A stretch of 64,000 bases of DNA, taken from positions 506,501 through 570,500 of the forward strand of contig NZ_CP059896.1 in NCBI RefSeq assembly GCF_014126615.1, written 5' to 3'. The stretch comes from Ciceribacter thiooxidans. GTDB taxonomy: Bacteria; Pseudomonadota; Alphaproteobacteria; Rhizobiales; Rhizobiaceae. The notes beneath the pieces are model-generated. The model worked only from the letters and a program-made list of their open reading frames with translations, was not told the DNA's origin and ran no database searches. Position numbers and translations under genes: made by a program. Positions 27,938 to 36,793 of the stretch are shown here, piece by piece. Position 1 is the stretch's first letter; each line of letters begins with the position of its first letter.

Positions 27938-28618
27938 TTAGCTGTCCGCCCGCGCCTCGGTGCCGTAGGCAGCCATGAAGACCTTGAGGCCGCTGTCCAC
28001 CACATACTCGACTTCTGTCTCCTCCGGCGGCGCGGTCATTTCGCCAAACAGGCGCTGGCGGAAGAACTGACCGGTTGCCAGTTCGATGTACTGGCGCGCG
28101 GCGAGATCGGTGTCATCGACCCTCAGCGCTCCGGCTTCGACCTGTTGTTCGATGAAGGTGCGCAGGACTGTACGGGCGTTTGCCGGGGCGGAGGCGAAGA
28201 AACGCTTGCAGAGACCCGGCATGCGGTCGACGACGCCGAGCAGGATGCGCATGGCGGGGATCATGTCCGACTTGATGATATGCCGGGCGAAGGCGATGCC
28301 GAAGCGGCGCAGACCGTCGCGGACATCGCTGCTTTCTGCGAGGATGTCGCGCAGGAATTCCGTGAAACGGCCCTTTTCTCTCTCGATCAGCGCGCCGAAC
28401 AGTTCTTCCTTGCTGTCGAAATAGACGTAGATCGTTCCCTTGGAGACACCGGCTTCGCGGGTCACGTCGTTCATGCTCGCGGCGTCGAAACCCATTCTCA
28501 TGAAGACGGAACGCGCACCGTCGAGGATCTGCTCTCGCTTCACCGGATCTTCGCCGGCAGCGAAGCGCCCTACGGAACAAAGGCTGGTCTCCTGGGTCGG
28601 GTTCGGCGTTTCGGACAT
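27938..28618 (-). CDS. emrR: TetR family regulator of the EmrAB pump
   Basis: A 226-residue TetR protein whose HTH is DVTREAGVSKGTIYVYFDSKEELF (about residues 48-72). It is divergent from emrA. In S. meliloti the equivalent EmrR represses emrAB and is relieved by flavonoids such as luteolin, acting through a palindrome in the intergenic region; the palindrome at 28716-28737 fits. Start ATG 28618; GTG 28630 with GAAAGAG before it is an alternative. The symbol rests on this synteny from memory. Confidence 0.83.
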   Translation of the reverse strand: MSETPNPTQETSLCSVGRFAAGEDPVKREQILDGARSVFMRMGFDAASMNDVTREAGVSKGTIYVYFDSKEELFGALIEREKGRFTEFLRDILAESSDVRDGLRRFGIAFARHIIKSDMIPAMRILLGVVDRMPGLCKRFFASAPANARTVLRTFIEQQVEAGALRVDDTDLAARQYIELATGQFFRQRLFGEMTAPPEETEVEYVVDSGLKVFMAAYGTEARADS

Positions 28619-28715
28619 TTTCTTGCTCACGCGTCTCTTTCGGGTACTCAAAATTAACGAAATCGAACTCGATGGTTCGATCACCCTTGATATGTGCGAT
28701 GAAACGCTCTAAGTC

Positions 28716-28737
28716 AACCGAACCGAACGGTTCAGTT
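28716..28737. promoter_or_regulatory. 22-bp inverted repeat, probable EmrR operator
   Basis: AACC-GAACCG-AA-CGGTTC-AGTT: the inner 6-bp arms are perfect about a 2-base centre and the outer arms have one mismatch. It lies between emrR and emrA, 67 bases before the emrA start. Confidence 0.72.
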
Positions 28738-28803
28738 CAATATATATGTGCTTTTTTATATCTGACCCGAAACGAAACCTGCCAGTTCAAAATGGAAACG
28801 ACA

Positions 28804-30009
28804 ATGTCCGGCTCCCAGAGAAGCAATGCAATTCGCTCGGTCGACACCAGCCATGATCCGGTCGTCGTCGAGACGACGGCCCCGGAGACAGTCGAAGGCC
28901 GTCAGGACGAGAGTTCCACTCCCTCGCAAGTCCAGGCGCCGGTGAAGGCAAAGAAGCGGCGCAGCCCGGTTCTGCCGATCGTGGCACTGGCGCTCGTGGC
29001 CGGTGCGGGCTGGTACGGCTATAACTGGTGGATCCACGGCCGCTTCATGGTATCGACCGATGACGCCTATATCGGAGGCGACATTGCCATCATCTCGCCG
29101 AAGGTCGGCGGTTATGTCGAAAAGGTCAACGTCACCAACAACCAGATCGTCAAGGCCGGCGATCCGCTCGTGACCCTCGACAACGGCGACTACCGGATTG
29201 CGACGGAACAGGCCGAGGCGCAGGTGAAGACGCAACACCTCACGCTCGACCGCGTCGACGCGCAGATCAAGGGCGCCGAGGCGAGCCTGCTGCAGGCAAA
29301 GGCGCAGAAGCAGGCGGCCGTTGCCAGTCTCGACCTCGCGCAGCTGTCCTTCAAGCGGGCAAGCGGCCTGCAGGCGCAGAAGGTCGTCTCCACTGCCGAC
29401 CTCGACAGTGCCAAGACGCAGCTTGAGCAGGCGCAGGCCAATGTGAGCGCCGCCGACGCGAACATCGCCGCGGCCGAGGCGCAGATCGCCGTCCTCAGGG
29501 CGCAGCGTGCCGAAGCAGAGGCCGGCATCCGTTCCGCCGACCTGGCGCTCGAAAAGGCCAAGCGCGACCTTGGCTTCACGGTCCTCAAGGCACCCTATGA
29601 CGGCGTGGTCGGCAATCTCGCCGTCCAGACGGGCGACCTCGTCTCCGCCGGCAAGCGGCTTGCCGCACTGGTTCCAGTGAGCGACCTCTATATCGATGCG
29701 AACTTCAAGGAGACGCAGATTGCGCATCTCGCGCCGGGGTCGAAGGTAAACATCCACGTCGATGCCTTCGACGAGGAGCCGCTCGTTGGCACCGTCACCT
29801 CCATCGCACCGGCGTCCGGTTCGGTCTTTTCGATGCTGCCGGCGGAGAACGCGACCGGCAACTTCACCAAGGTCGTCCAGCGCGTGCCGGTGCGCATCTC
29901 CCTGCCCAAGGACGCTCTCGATACCGGCAAGCTCCGGGCGGGCCTGAGTGTCGTCGTCGACGTCGATACGCGCACCGCGCCGGCCGGCGGCGCGCTCGCG
30001 GCCAAGTGA
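28804..30009 (+). CDS. emrA: HlyD/EmrA family multidrug efflux periplasmic adaptor
   Basis: A 401-residue adaptor linking the EmrB pump to an outer-membrane channel. It has a cytoplasmic N-terminus of about 55 residues, one membrane anchor (PIVALALVAGAGWYGYNWW), a split lipoyl domain (STDDAYIGGDIAIISPKVGGYV and FTVLKAPYDGVVGNLAVQTG) and a long alanine/glutamine-rich coiled coil (about residues 135-260). ATG 28804 has GGAA seven bases before it; in-frame ATG 28792 is also possible. It is the first gene of emrAB. Confidence 0.9.
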   Translation: MSGSQRSNAIRSVDTSHDPVVVETTAPETVEGRQDESSTPSQVQAPVKAKKRRSPVLPIVALALVAGAGWYGYNWWIHGRFMVSTDDAYIGGDIAIISPKVGGYVEKVNVTNNQIVKAGDPLVTLDNGDYRIATEQAEAQVKTQHLTLDRVDAQIKGAEASLLQAKAQKQAAVASLDLAQLSFKRASGLQAQKVVSTADLDSAKTQLEQAQANVSAADANIAAAEAQIAVLRAQRAEAEAGIRSADLALEKAKRDLGFTVLKAPYDGVVGNLAVQTGDLVSAGKRLAALVPVSDLYIDANFKETQIAHLAPGSKVNIHVDAFDEEPLVGTVTSIAPASGSVFSMLPAENATGNFTKVVQRVPVRISLPKDALDTGKLRAGLSVVVDVDTRTAPAGGALAAK

Positions 30010-30028
30010 CGGATGTCGAGGTAGGCGC

Positions 30029-31618
30029 ATGGCGGCGACGGCGACAGTGAGAAACGCGGGCGGGGCAGTACCCGCCGCGGACCAGCCGATGGACACGAAG
30101 CGCATTATCGCGTTCTTCGCGATGGTGTTCGGCATGTTCATGTCGATCCTGGACATCCAGATCGTTTCCGCGTCACTCGCCGAAATCCAGGCCGGTCTCG
30201 GTGCGGGTGCGGACGAGATCGCCTGGGTACAGACCTCCTACCTGATCGCCGAAGTCATCATGATCCCGCTCTCGGGCGTGCTTGCGCGCATTCTCTCGAC
30301 GCGGGTTCTGTTCGCGATGTCGGCCGCAGGCTTCACGATGGCCAGCGCGCTCGCCGCGACCGCTACGAACATTGAGCAGATGATCGTTTACCGGGCGATC
30401 CAGGGCTTTATCGGCGGCGGCATGATCCCGTCGGTGTTCGCCGCGGCTTTCACGATCTTCCCGCCCTCCAAGCGCAACATCGTTTCGCCCATCATCGGCC
30501 TCGTCGCGACGCTTGCGCCGACGATCGGGCCGACCATCGGCGGATATATCAGCCATGCCATGTCGTGGCACTGGCTCTTCCTCATCAACGTCATTCCGGG
30601 CATTCTGGTCACAGCCGTGACGTGGAGCCTCATCGACTTCGACGAACCGGAACTCAGCCTGTTCAAGAAGTTCGACTGGTGGGGACTGGCCTCCATGGCG
30701 CTCTTCCTCGGCACGCTCGAATACGTGCTGGAAGAAGGCAATGGCAAGGACTGGTTCAATGACGAGCACATCGTTCTCGGTACGATTGCGATGGTCATCG
30801 GCGCGGTCGTGTTCTTCTACAGGGTGTTCAGGGTGGACTTCCCGGTCGTCGATCTCAGGGCCTTCACCAATCGCAATTTTGCGTTCGGCTCGCTCTTTTC
30901 CTTCGTGATGGGCGTCGGGCTCTACGGCCTTACCTATCTCTATCCGCTCTATCTCGGGCGTATCCGCGGCTACGATTCGCTGATGATCGGCGAGACGATG
31001 TTCGTCTCCGGTGCGGCGATGTTCCTGACCGCACCCGTGGCGGGGGCGTTGTCGAGCCGGCTCGATCCGCGCGTAATGATGATGATCGGCTTTGGCGGCT
31101 TTTCGGCCGGCACGCTGCTCATGACAGGCATGACCGCTGAGTGGGATTTCTACGAACTCCTGCTGCCGCAGATCCTGCGCGGCTGCTCGCTGATGCTCTG
31201 CATGGTGCCGATCAACAACATCGCCCTGGGCACGCTTCCGCCGGAGCGGATCAAGAATGCCTCGGGTCTCTTCAACCTGACGCGCAATCTCGGCGGCGCG
31301 GTGGGCCTGGCGATCATCAACACCATGCTCACCCAGCGTTCGGACGAGCACTATGCTCGCCTTTCCGAGCACATTACCTGGAGCAATCCGGCGGCACTGA
31401 ATTGGCTGAACAGCGTCGGCGGCAATTACGACACTTACGGCCTCGACGGGGCGTCGGCGGCGGTAAAGAAGCTCTCGGGTCTTGTGACCCAGCAGTCGTG
31501 GCTTCTCTCCTTCATCGATGTGTTCATGGGGCTCACGGTCCTGTTTTTCTCGCTCATATTCCTGACCCTGCTGATCAAGCGGCCGGCAGCCGCGGCTCCT
31601 GCCGGCAGCGGGCACTGA
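30029..31618 (+). CDS. emrB: DHA2 family MFS multidrug transporter
   Basis: A 529-residue drug:proton antiporter with about 14 membrane segments, starting with RIIAFFAMVFGMFMSILDIQIVSASLAEIQ, the DHA2 motif 1 region. It lies 19 bases after emrA. The pair probably expels plant flavonoids or other aromatic toxins, with outer-membrane export through a TolC-like channel encoded elsewhere. GAGG precedes ATG 30029. A terminator follows. Confidence 0.9.
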   Translation: MAATATVRNAGGAVPAADQPMDTKRIIAFFAMVFGMFMSILDIQIVSASLAEIQAGLGAGADEIAWVQTSYLIAEVIMIPLSGVLARILSTRVLFAMSAAGFTMASALAATATNIEQMIVYRAIQGFIGGGMIPSVFAAAFTIFPPSKRNIVSPIIGLVATLAPTIGPTIGGYISHAMSWHWLFLINVIPGILVTAVTWSLIDFDEPELSLFKKFDWWGLASMALFLGTLEYVLEEGNGKDWFNDEHIVLGTIAMVIGAVVFFYRVFRVDFPVVDLRAFTNRNFAFGSLFSFVMGVGLYGLTYLYPLYLGRIRGYDSLMIGETMFVSGAAMFLTAPVAGALSSRLDPRVMMMIGFGGFSAGTLLMTGMTAEWDFYELLLPQILRGCSLMLCMVPINNIALGTLPPERIKNASGLFNLTRNLGGAVGLAIINTMLTQRSDEHYARLSEHITWSNPAALNWLNSVGGNYDTYGLDGASAAVKKLSGLVTQQSWLLSFIDVFMGLTVLFFSLIFLTLLIKRPAAAAPAGSGH

Positions 31619-31650
31619 TCCACGTTCCTCCAAGATCCACCGCAGCGCCT

Positions 31651-31684
31651 GGACCGTCGCCTCAAAACGACGGTCCTTCTTTTT
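31651..31684 (+). terminator. Rho-independent terminator of emrAB
   Basis: GGACCGTCG / CGACGGTCC 9-bp perfect stem, 8-base loop CCTCAAAA, then TTCTTTTT. Confidence 0.9.
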
Positions 31685-31705
31685 CGGACGGTGCTTGAAG
31701 GTTTA

Positions 31706-31742
31706 TGAGGTACGTATCTCAGAAAATGATTTACGTACCTCA
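31706..31742. promoter_or_regulatory. long inverted repeat TGAGGTACGTA-N15-TACGTACCTCA
   Basis: Perfect 11-bp arms at 31706-31716 and 31732-31742, 26 bases between equivalent points, ending 33 bases before the LacI start. Each arm also contains the small palindrome TACGTA. It is the likely autoregulatory site of the LacI-family protein, and perhaps controls the following xyl genes. Confidence 0.65.
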
Positions 31743-31775
31743 AGAACTCCGGTAGAGAGTCGCGCCGGAGGAAAC

Positions 31776-32801
31776 ATGAAGCCGACCGTCCACGACATTG
31801 CCGTCCATGCGGGCGTAAGCCTCGCAACCGTCGACCGGGTGCTGAACAACCGGCCCGGCGTGCGGCAGGAGACGCGCGCGAAGGTCGATGCTGCCGTTGC
31901 GGCACTGGGCTTCGTCCGCGACATGGCCGCGGCCAATCTTGCGAAGGGCCGCATCTATCCGCTCACCTTCATCCTGCCTTCCAACGACAATTCCTTCATG
32001 CGGGGGCTTGCGGCGGCTGTCGGCGATGCAGTCGCCCGGGCGGCGGTCGAACGGCTGGCGATCCGCATCATCGAGGTTCCCGCCTTCGATCCGCCGGCCC
32101 TGGTCGCCGCCTTGAAGGAGGCGGGCCGGGAAAAGCCCTCCGGCATCGCGCTGGTCGCGGTCGATGCGCCGGAAGTGCGCGTCGCCGTCGATGAACTCAC
32201 CGGGGAGGGTATTCCCGTCGTGACGCTGGTCTCCGACCTGCCGGGATCGACGCGTCAGCACTATGCCGGGATCGACAACATTGCGGCCGGACGCACGGCC
32301 GCGAGCCTGATGGGGCGGTTTCTTGGACGCGACTCGGGCAGTGTTGCAGTTCTCGCCGGCTCGCTGATGGTGCGCGACCATCGGGAGCGCTTCGAAGGCT
32401 TCCGCGCCGTCATGGAGGCGGAATTCGGCCATCTGCACCTGCTACCGGTCCTCGAAGGTCGAGACGATCCCGCAACCGCCGAAAAGGTGCTGCGCGAAGC
32501 GTTTGCAGCCCACGCCGACATTGCCGGCGTCTACAGCCTCGGTGCCGGCAATCGCGGCCTTGTGCGTCTCCTGAAGGAGGTGCGCCGTGACCACCGGCCG
32601 GCGGTGATCGCCCACGAGCTTACCGAAACGACGCGGGCCGCGCTGACGGAAGGCCTGATCGACGCGGTACTCAACCAGGATGCAGGCCATGAGGTGAGAA
32701 GTGCGATCCGCGTCCTGAAGGCGACGGCGGACGGGCAAGCGGTCGTCGAGGCGCAGGAGCGCATCCGTCTCGACATATTCCTGCGGGACAATCTGCCGTA
32801 G
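31776..32801 (+). CDS. LacI family transcriptional regulator, probably of xylose genes
   Basis: A 341-residue LacI/GalR protein with HTH VHDIAVHAGVSLATVDRVLNNRPGV and a sugar-binding core of the periplasmic type-1 fold. CGGAGG directly precedes ATG 31776. It lies 22 bases before xylB and is probably in the same transcript, so xylose or xylulose is the likely effector. Its HTH carries VDRVLN rather than the usual VSRVLN, which is common in sugar-ABC-linked LacI regulators of rhizobia. Confidence 0.87.
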   Translation: MKPTVHDIAVHAGVSLATVDRVLNNRPGVRQETRAKVDAAVAALGFVRDMAAANLAKGRIYPLTFILPSNDNSFMRGLAAAVGDAVARAAVERLAIRIIEVPAFDPPALVAALKEAGREKPSGIALVAVDAPEVRVAVDELTGEGIPVVTLVSDLPGSTRQHYAGIDNIAAGRTAASLMGRFLGRDSGSVAVLAGSLMVRDHRERFEGFRAVMEAEFGHLHLLPVLEGRDDPATAEKVLREAFAAHADIAGVYSLGAGNRGLVRLLKEVRRDHRPAVIAHELTETTRAALTEGLIDAVLNQDAGHEVRSAIRVLKATADGQAVVEAQERIRLDIFLRDNLP

Positions 32802-32823
32802 CGGCCAAAGAATGGAGTGACAC

Positions 32824-34278
32824 ATGTATCTCGGTCTGGATTTGGGAACCTCGGGCGTCAAGGCGATGCTGATCGACGGCGACCAGCGCGTCGTCGGTTC
32901 GGCGAACGGCGCGCTCGACGTGTCGCGGCCGCATCCCGGCTGGTCGGAACAGGACCCGGCCGACTGGATCCGGGCGACCAGGGAAGCGGTTTCCGGCCTC
33001 AAGGCAAAGCATCCGGCCGAGCTTGCCGCGGTGAAGGGTATCGGGCTCTCCGGCCACATGCACGGGGCGACGCTGATCGACGCCGAGGACCGGGTGCTGC
33101 GGCCGTGCATTCTCTGGAACGACACCCGTAGCCATGCCGAGGCGGCGGCGCTCGACGCCGATCCACGTTTCCGGGCGATCACCGGCAATATCGTCTTCCC
33201 CGGCTTCACCGCGCCGAAGCTTGCCTGGGTCGCGAAAAACGAGCCGGAAGTCTTCGCGAAGGTGGCGACGGTGTTGCTGCCGAAGGACTATCTGCGGCTC
33301 TGGCTCACCGGCGAATACCTTTCCGACATGTCGGATTCCGCCGGCACCTCCTGGCTCGACACCGGCGCGCGCCGCTGGTCGCCGGAGTTGCTCTCGGCCA
33401 CCGGCCTGTCGGAAAGCCAGATGCCGGGGTTGGTCGAGGGGACCGAACAGGCGGGCACGCTTCGTGGGGAGCTTGCCGGCGAATGGGGCATGGCGGCGGG
33501 CGTCGTCGTTGCCGGCGGGGCCGGCGACAATGCGGCTTCTGCCTGCGGCATGGGTACGGTCGCGGAAGGCCAGGCTTTCGTCTCGCTCGGCACGTCCGGC
33601 GTGCTCTTTGCGGCCAACGGCAGCTACCTGCCGAAGCCCGAGAGTGCCGTGCATGCCTTCTGCCACGCGCTGCCCAACACCTGGCACCAGATGGGCGTCA
33701 TTCTTTCCGCAACCGATGCGCTCAACTGGCATTCGGGCGTCACCGGCAAGTCGGCGGGCGAACTGACGGCCGAACTCGGCGAGACGCTGAAGGCGCCGGG
33801 CAGCGTCACCTTCCTGCCTTACCTTTCCGGCGAGCGCACGCCGCACAACGACGCGAAGATCCGCGGCGCCTTCATCGGCCTCGGTCACGAGAGCGGGCGT
33901 GCGGTGCTGACCCAGGCCGTGCTCGAAGGTGTGACGTTTGCCATCCGCGACAATCTCGACGCGCTGAAATCGGCCGGCACGACGATCGGACGGGTGACGG
34001 CGATCGGTGGGGGTTCGCGTTCGCGCTACTGGCTCGCCTCGATCGCGACGGCGCTCGGCATTCCGGTCGACATTCCGGCCGACGGTGACTTCGGTGCGGC
34101 CTTCGGCGCCGCTCGCCTCGGCCTGATCGCAGCGACAAAGGCCGACCCGCTTGCCGTCTGCACGGCGCCGAAGACGGCGGAGACGATCGAACCGGTCGCC
34201 GGACTGGCGGGCGCCTACGAGGACGCCTACCGGCACTACCGGGCGCTCTATCCGGCGATCAAATCGCTGGCTCATTGA
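32824..34278 (+). CDS. xylB: xylulokinase
   Basis: Phosphorylates D-xylulose to xylulose-5-P for the pentose-phosphate pathway. The 484-residue FGGY-family kinase starts MYLGLDLGTSGVKAMLIDG (phosphate-binding motif). It has GHMHGATLID and ILWNDTRSHAEA of xylulokinases and the late GGGSRSRYWLASIATALGIPVDIP. It follows the LacI gene closely; a repeat separates it from xylA. Confidence 0.94.
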   Translation: MYLGLDLGTSGVKAMLIDGDQRVVGSANGALDVSRPHPGWSEQDPADWIRATREAVSGLKAKHPAELAAVKGIGLSGHMHGATLIDAEDRVLRPCILWNDTRSHAEAAALDADPRFRAITGNIVFPGFTAPKLAWVAKNEPEVFAKVATVLLPKDYLRLWLTGEYLSDMSDSAGTSWLDTGARRWSPELLSATGLSESQMPGLVEGTEQAGTLRGELAGEWGMAAGVVVAGGAGDNAASACGMGTVAEGQAFVSLGTSGVLFAANGSYLPKPESAVHAFCHALPNTWHQMGVILSATDALNWHSGVTGKSAGELTAELGETLKAPGSVTFLPYLSGERTPHNDAKIRGAFIGLGHESGRAVLTQAVLEGVTFAIRDNLDALKSAGTTIGRVTAIGGGSRSRYWLASIATALGIPVDIPADGDFGAAFGAARLGLIAATKADPLAVCTAPKTAETIEPVAGLAGAYEDAYRHYRALYPAIKSLAH

Positions 34279-34286
34279 CAGGGGCG

Positions 34287-34390
34287 CCCCCTCATCCGCC
34301 TGCCGGCACCTTCTCCCCGCTGGGGAGAAGAGATCTGCGGCAAGCGCCGGGACCCTCCTCTCCCCAGCGGGGAGAGGGCAGGGTGAGGGG
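34287..34390. repeat. palindromic intergenic repeat (RIME/ABC-like), copy 3
   Basis: Same orientation as copy 1: CCCCTCATCCGCCTGCCGG at the start, two hairpins (CTTCTCCCCGC/GGGGAGAAG and CTCTCCCCAGCGGGGAGAG), and GGGCAGGGTGAGGGG at the end. It lies inside the xylB-xylA transcript. Confidence 0.8.
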
Positions 34391-34444
34391 GAGCCAGAAA
34401 CGCGACTTTGACGGCATTCGAACACGCACAAAGGAGGACTACCC

Positions 34445-35755
34445 ATGAGCACAGGCTTTTTCGGCGATATCGCCAAGGTGAAATACGAAGGCCCGGACAG
34501 CATCAATCCGCTCGCCTTCCGCCACTACAACCCCGATGAAATCGTCGCCGGCAAGCGGATGGAGGACCATCTGCGCTTCGCGATCGCCTACTGGCACACC
34601 TTCACCTGGCCGGGCGGCGATCCATTCGGCGGCCAGACCTTCCAGCGGCCGTGGTTCTCCGACACGATGGAAGCGGCGAAGCTCAAGGCTGACGTCGCCT
34701 TCGAGTTCTTCCAGCTCCTCGGCGTGCCCTACTACTGCTTCCACGACGCGGATGTGCGGCCGGAAGGCACGAATTTTGCGGAAAACACCCGCAATCTCAA
34801 TGAGATCGTCGACTATTTCGAGAAGAAGCAGGCCGAGACCGGCGTCAAGCTGCTCTGGGGTACTGCGAACCTCTTCTCCAACCGCCGCTTCATGTCTGGC
34901 GCTGCCACCAATCCAGATCCGGACGTCTTTGCCTTCTCGGCGGCGACGGTGAAGACCTGCATGGATGCCACCCAGAGGCTCGGCGGCGAGAACTATGTGC
35001 TCTGGGGTGGCCGTGAGGGCTACGAGACACTGCTCAACACCGACCTGACGCGCGAACTCCACCAGCTCGGCCGCTTCCTCAACCTCGTCGTCGAATACAA
35101 GTACAAGACCGGCTTCAAGGGCACGATCCTGATCGAACCGAAGCCGCAGGAACCGACCAAGCACCAGTATGATTACGACGTCGCCACCGTCTATGCCTTC
35201 CTGCAGAAAAACGGGCTGGAAAACGAGGTGAAGGTCAATATTGAGCAGGGGCACGCGATCCTCGCCGGCCACTCCTTCGAGCACGAGATCGCCATGGCGA
35301 ACGCCTTCGGCATCTTCGGTTCGATCGACATGAACCGCAACGACTACCAGTCCGGCTGGGATACCGACCAGTTCCCGAACAACGTGCCGGAAATGGCACT
35401 CGCCTACTACCACATCCTCGCGGGCGGCGGTTTCAAGACCGGTGGCACGAACTTCGACGCCAAGCTGCGGCGCCAGTCGCTCGACCCGCAGGACCTGCTG
35501 ATCAGCCATATCGGCGGCATGGACTGCTGCGCCCGCGGCGTGAAGGCGGCGGCGAAGATGATCGAGGACCGGGCGCTGTCGAAGCCGCTCGAGGAGCGCT
35601 ACGCCAAGTGGGAAAGCCCGGAAGCGCAGAAGATGCTGCGCGGCGAATACTCCCTCGACGAAATCGCCGGCATGGTGGAGCGGGAAAACATCAATCCCGA
35701 GCCGAAGTCCGGCCGTCAGGAATACCTGGAAAACGTCGTCAACCGCTACGTCTGA
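34445..35755 (+). CDS. xylA: xylose isomerase
   Basis: Converts D-xylose to D-xylulose. The 436-residue class II enzyme has the extended N-terminus, catalytic His in YYCFHDADV, the metal-site motifs [18 protein letters not shown] and [13 protein letters not shown], and [23 protein letters not shown] precedes the ATG. Together with xylB this completes the isomerase route; no xylose importer is beside it, so uptake is probably served by another ABC system, possibly the one at 39.6-43.2 kb. Confidence 0.96.
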   Translation: MSTGFFGDIAKVKYEGPDSINPLAFRHYNPDEIVAGKRMEDHLRFAIAYWHTFTWPGGDPFGGQTFQRPWFSDTMEAAKLKADVAFEFFQLLGVPYYCFHDADVRPEGTNFAENTRNLNEIVDYFEKKQAETGVKLLWGTANLFSNRRFMSGAATNPDPDVFAFSAATVKTCMDATQRLGGENYVLWGGREGYETLLNTDLTRELHQLGRFLNLVVEYKYKTGFKGTILIEPKPQEPTKHQYDYDVATVYAFLQKNGLENEVKVNIEQGHAILAGHSFEHEIAMANAFGIFGSIDMNRNDYQSGWDTDQFPNNVPEMALAYYHILAGGGFKTGGTNFDAKLRRQSLDPQDLLISHIGGMDCCARGVKAAAKMIEDRALSKPLEERYAKWESPEAQKMLRGEYSLDEIAGMVERENINPEPKSGRQEYLENVVNRYV

Positions 35756-35848
35756 GGCGGAAGGCCGAAGTGAAAGATGGGCCGGGGTGCGCGCTCCGGC
35801 CCTGAACAGCTGACAGAGATTGCTGCCGCCGGTGCGGCTCCACTCCTC

Positions 35849-35962
35849 CGTCATGCCGGACGTGATCCGGCATCCAGCCACGGCGCGTCTGCGTCGTGAA
35901 AGAGTCTTTCGGCGATCAAGGACTTGATCGCGCTGGATGCCGGGTCGAGCCCGGCATGACGG
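35849..35962. repeat. 114-bp intergenic inverted-repeat element
   Basis: The left arm contains GTCATGCCGG and CCGGCATCCAGC; the right arm contains GCTGGATGCCGGG and CCCGGCATGAC, so the ends mirror one another over about 30 bases. It lies in the 311-base gap between xylA and the Gre gene. Its centre codes for nothing recognisable. This style of element is common in alphaproteobacterial genomes, and a mobile MITE-like origin is possible. The same gap also holds a 7-bp stem GGGCCGG/CCGGCCC at 35779-35802. Confidence 0.75.
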
Positions 35963-36066
35963 TAACCTTGTGCGCCCCCCCGATCACCTGAAACCTTGGG
36001 CGCGGCTTCGTCGGCAGTTTCGGTCTGGGCGTACACGCCCCCGGCCTTCTATCTTGGAGGGCGTCT

Positions 36067-36549
36067 TCACCCGATCGCCGTGATCTCCAGCTCCTGTCCG
36101 TTGACGGTTACGACGTCGCCGACCGCCTTGCCGAGAAGCAGTGCCGCGACCGGGGAGACGTAGGAAATCGACCCGGCCTTCGGGTCGGCCTCGTCCTCGC
36201 CGACGATCCGGTATGTCTGCACCCGCCCGTCATCGCGTTCGAAGGTGACCCGGCTGCCGAAGGCGACAGTTTCCGCAGAGGCAGGCGGCGGAACGAGCTG
36301 GGCGGTGCGCACCCGTTCGGAAAAATAGCGAAGATCCCGCAACGGGCTTGCCGATTGCCGGCGGCGTTCGTTCACGTCCTCGATCGTGTTTGCCGCCTCA
36401 CAGGCCTCCCGGGCCTGCCGCAACTGCTCCTCCAGCGCCTTCAGGCCCGCCTCTGTCACGAGGTTCGGATGTGGCGATATCGGCCGGTCGGGCAGAAGCG
36501 TTTCCGACGCCGCCTCGGCACTCTCTTCCTTGACGAAAGCGACACTCAA
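36067..36549 (-). CDS. GreA/GreB family transcription elongation factor
   Basis: A 160-residue protein with the two Gre domains: an N-terminal coiled coil (NLVTEAGLKALEEQLRQAREA onward) and a C-terminal FKBP-like domain (VTFERDDGRVQTYRIVGEDEADP, ISYVSPVAALLLGKAVGDVV). It would bind the RNA polymerase secondary channel. The tip acidic pair needed for transcript cleavage is not obvious, so it may be a Gre-like modulator rather than true GreA. The start is TTG 36549 with GGAG before it; a longer ATG-started frame reaching 36915 runs through the divergent gene and is not credible. Confidence 0.82.
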   Translation of the reverse strand: MSVAFVKEESAEAASETLLPDRPISPHPNLVTEAGLKALEEQLRQAREACEAANTIEDVNERRRQSASPLRDLRYFSERVRTAQLVPPPASAETVAFGSRVTFERDDGRVQTYRIVGEDEADPKAGSISYVSPVAALLLGKAVGDVVTVNGQELEITAIG

Positions 36550-36793
36550 ACTCGATCTCCGTTCCGTTTTCGCGGGGACAATGCGGCCTTCGGCGTGAGA
36601 GCCCCGGATGACGATTAGACATTCTATACGACAGGCGGGGCTGCGCGGGCAAATGTGTGGGGCGGATGGCGGCTTTCGCGACGCAACAATTGTTACATCG
36701 GCGATCTGGCGAGAGGCGTAACCGTTCGGCGTCATCGGTAGCGTCCACGGACGAGCGATGACCGATATCATCACTTTATCAAGGACAAGGACA

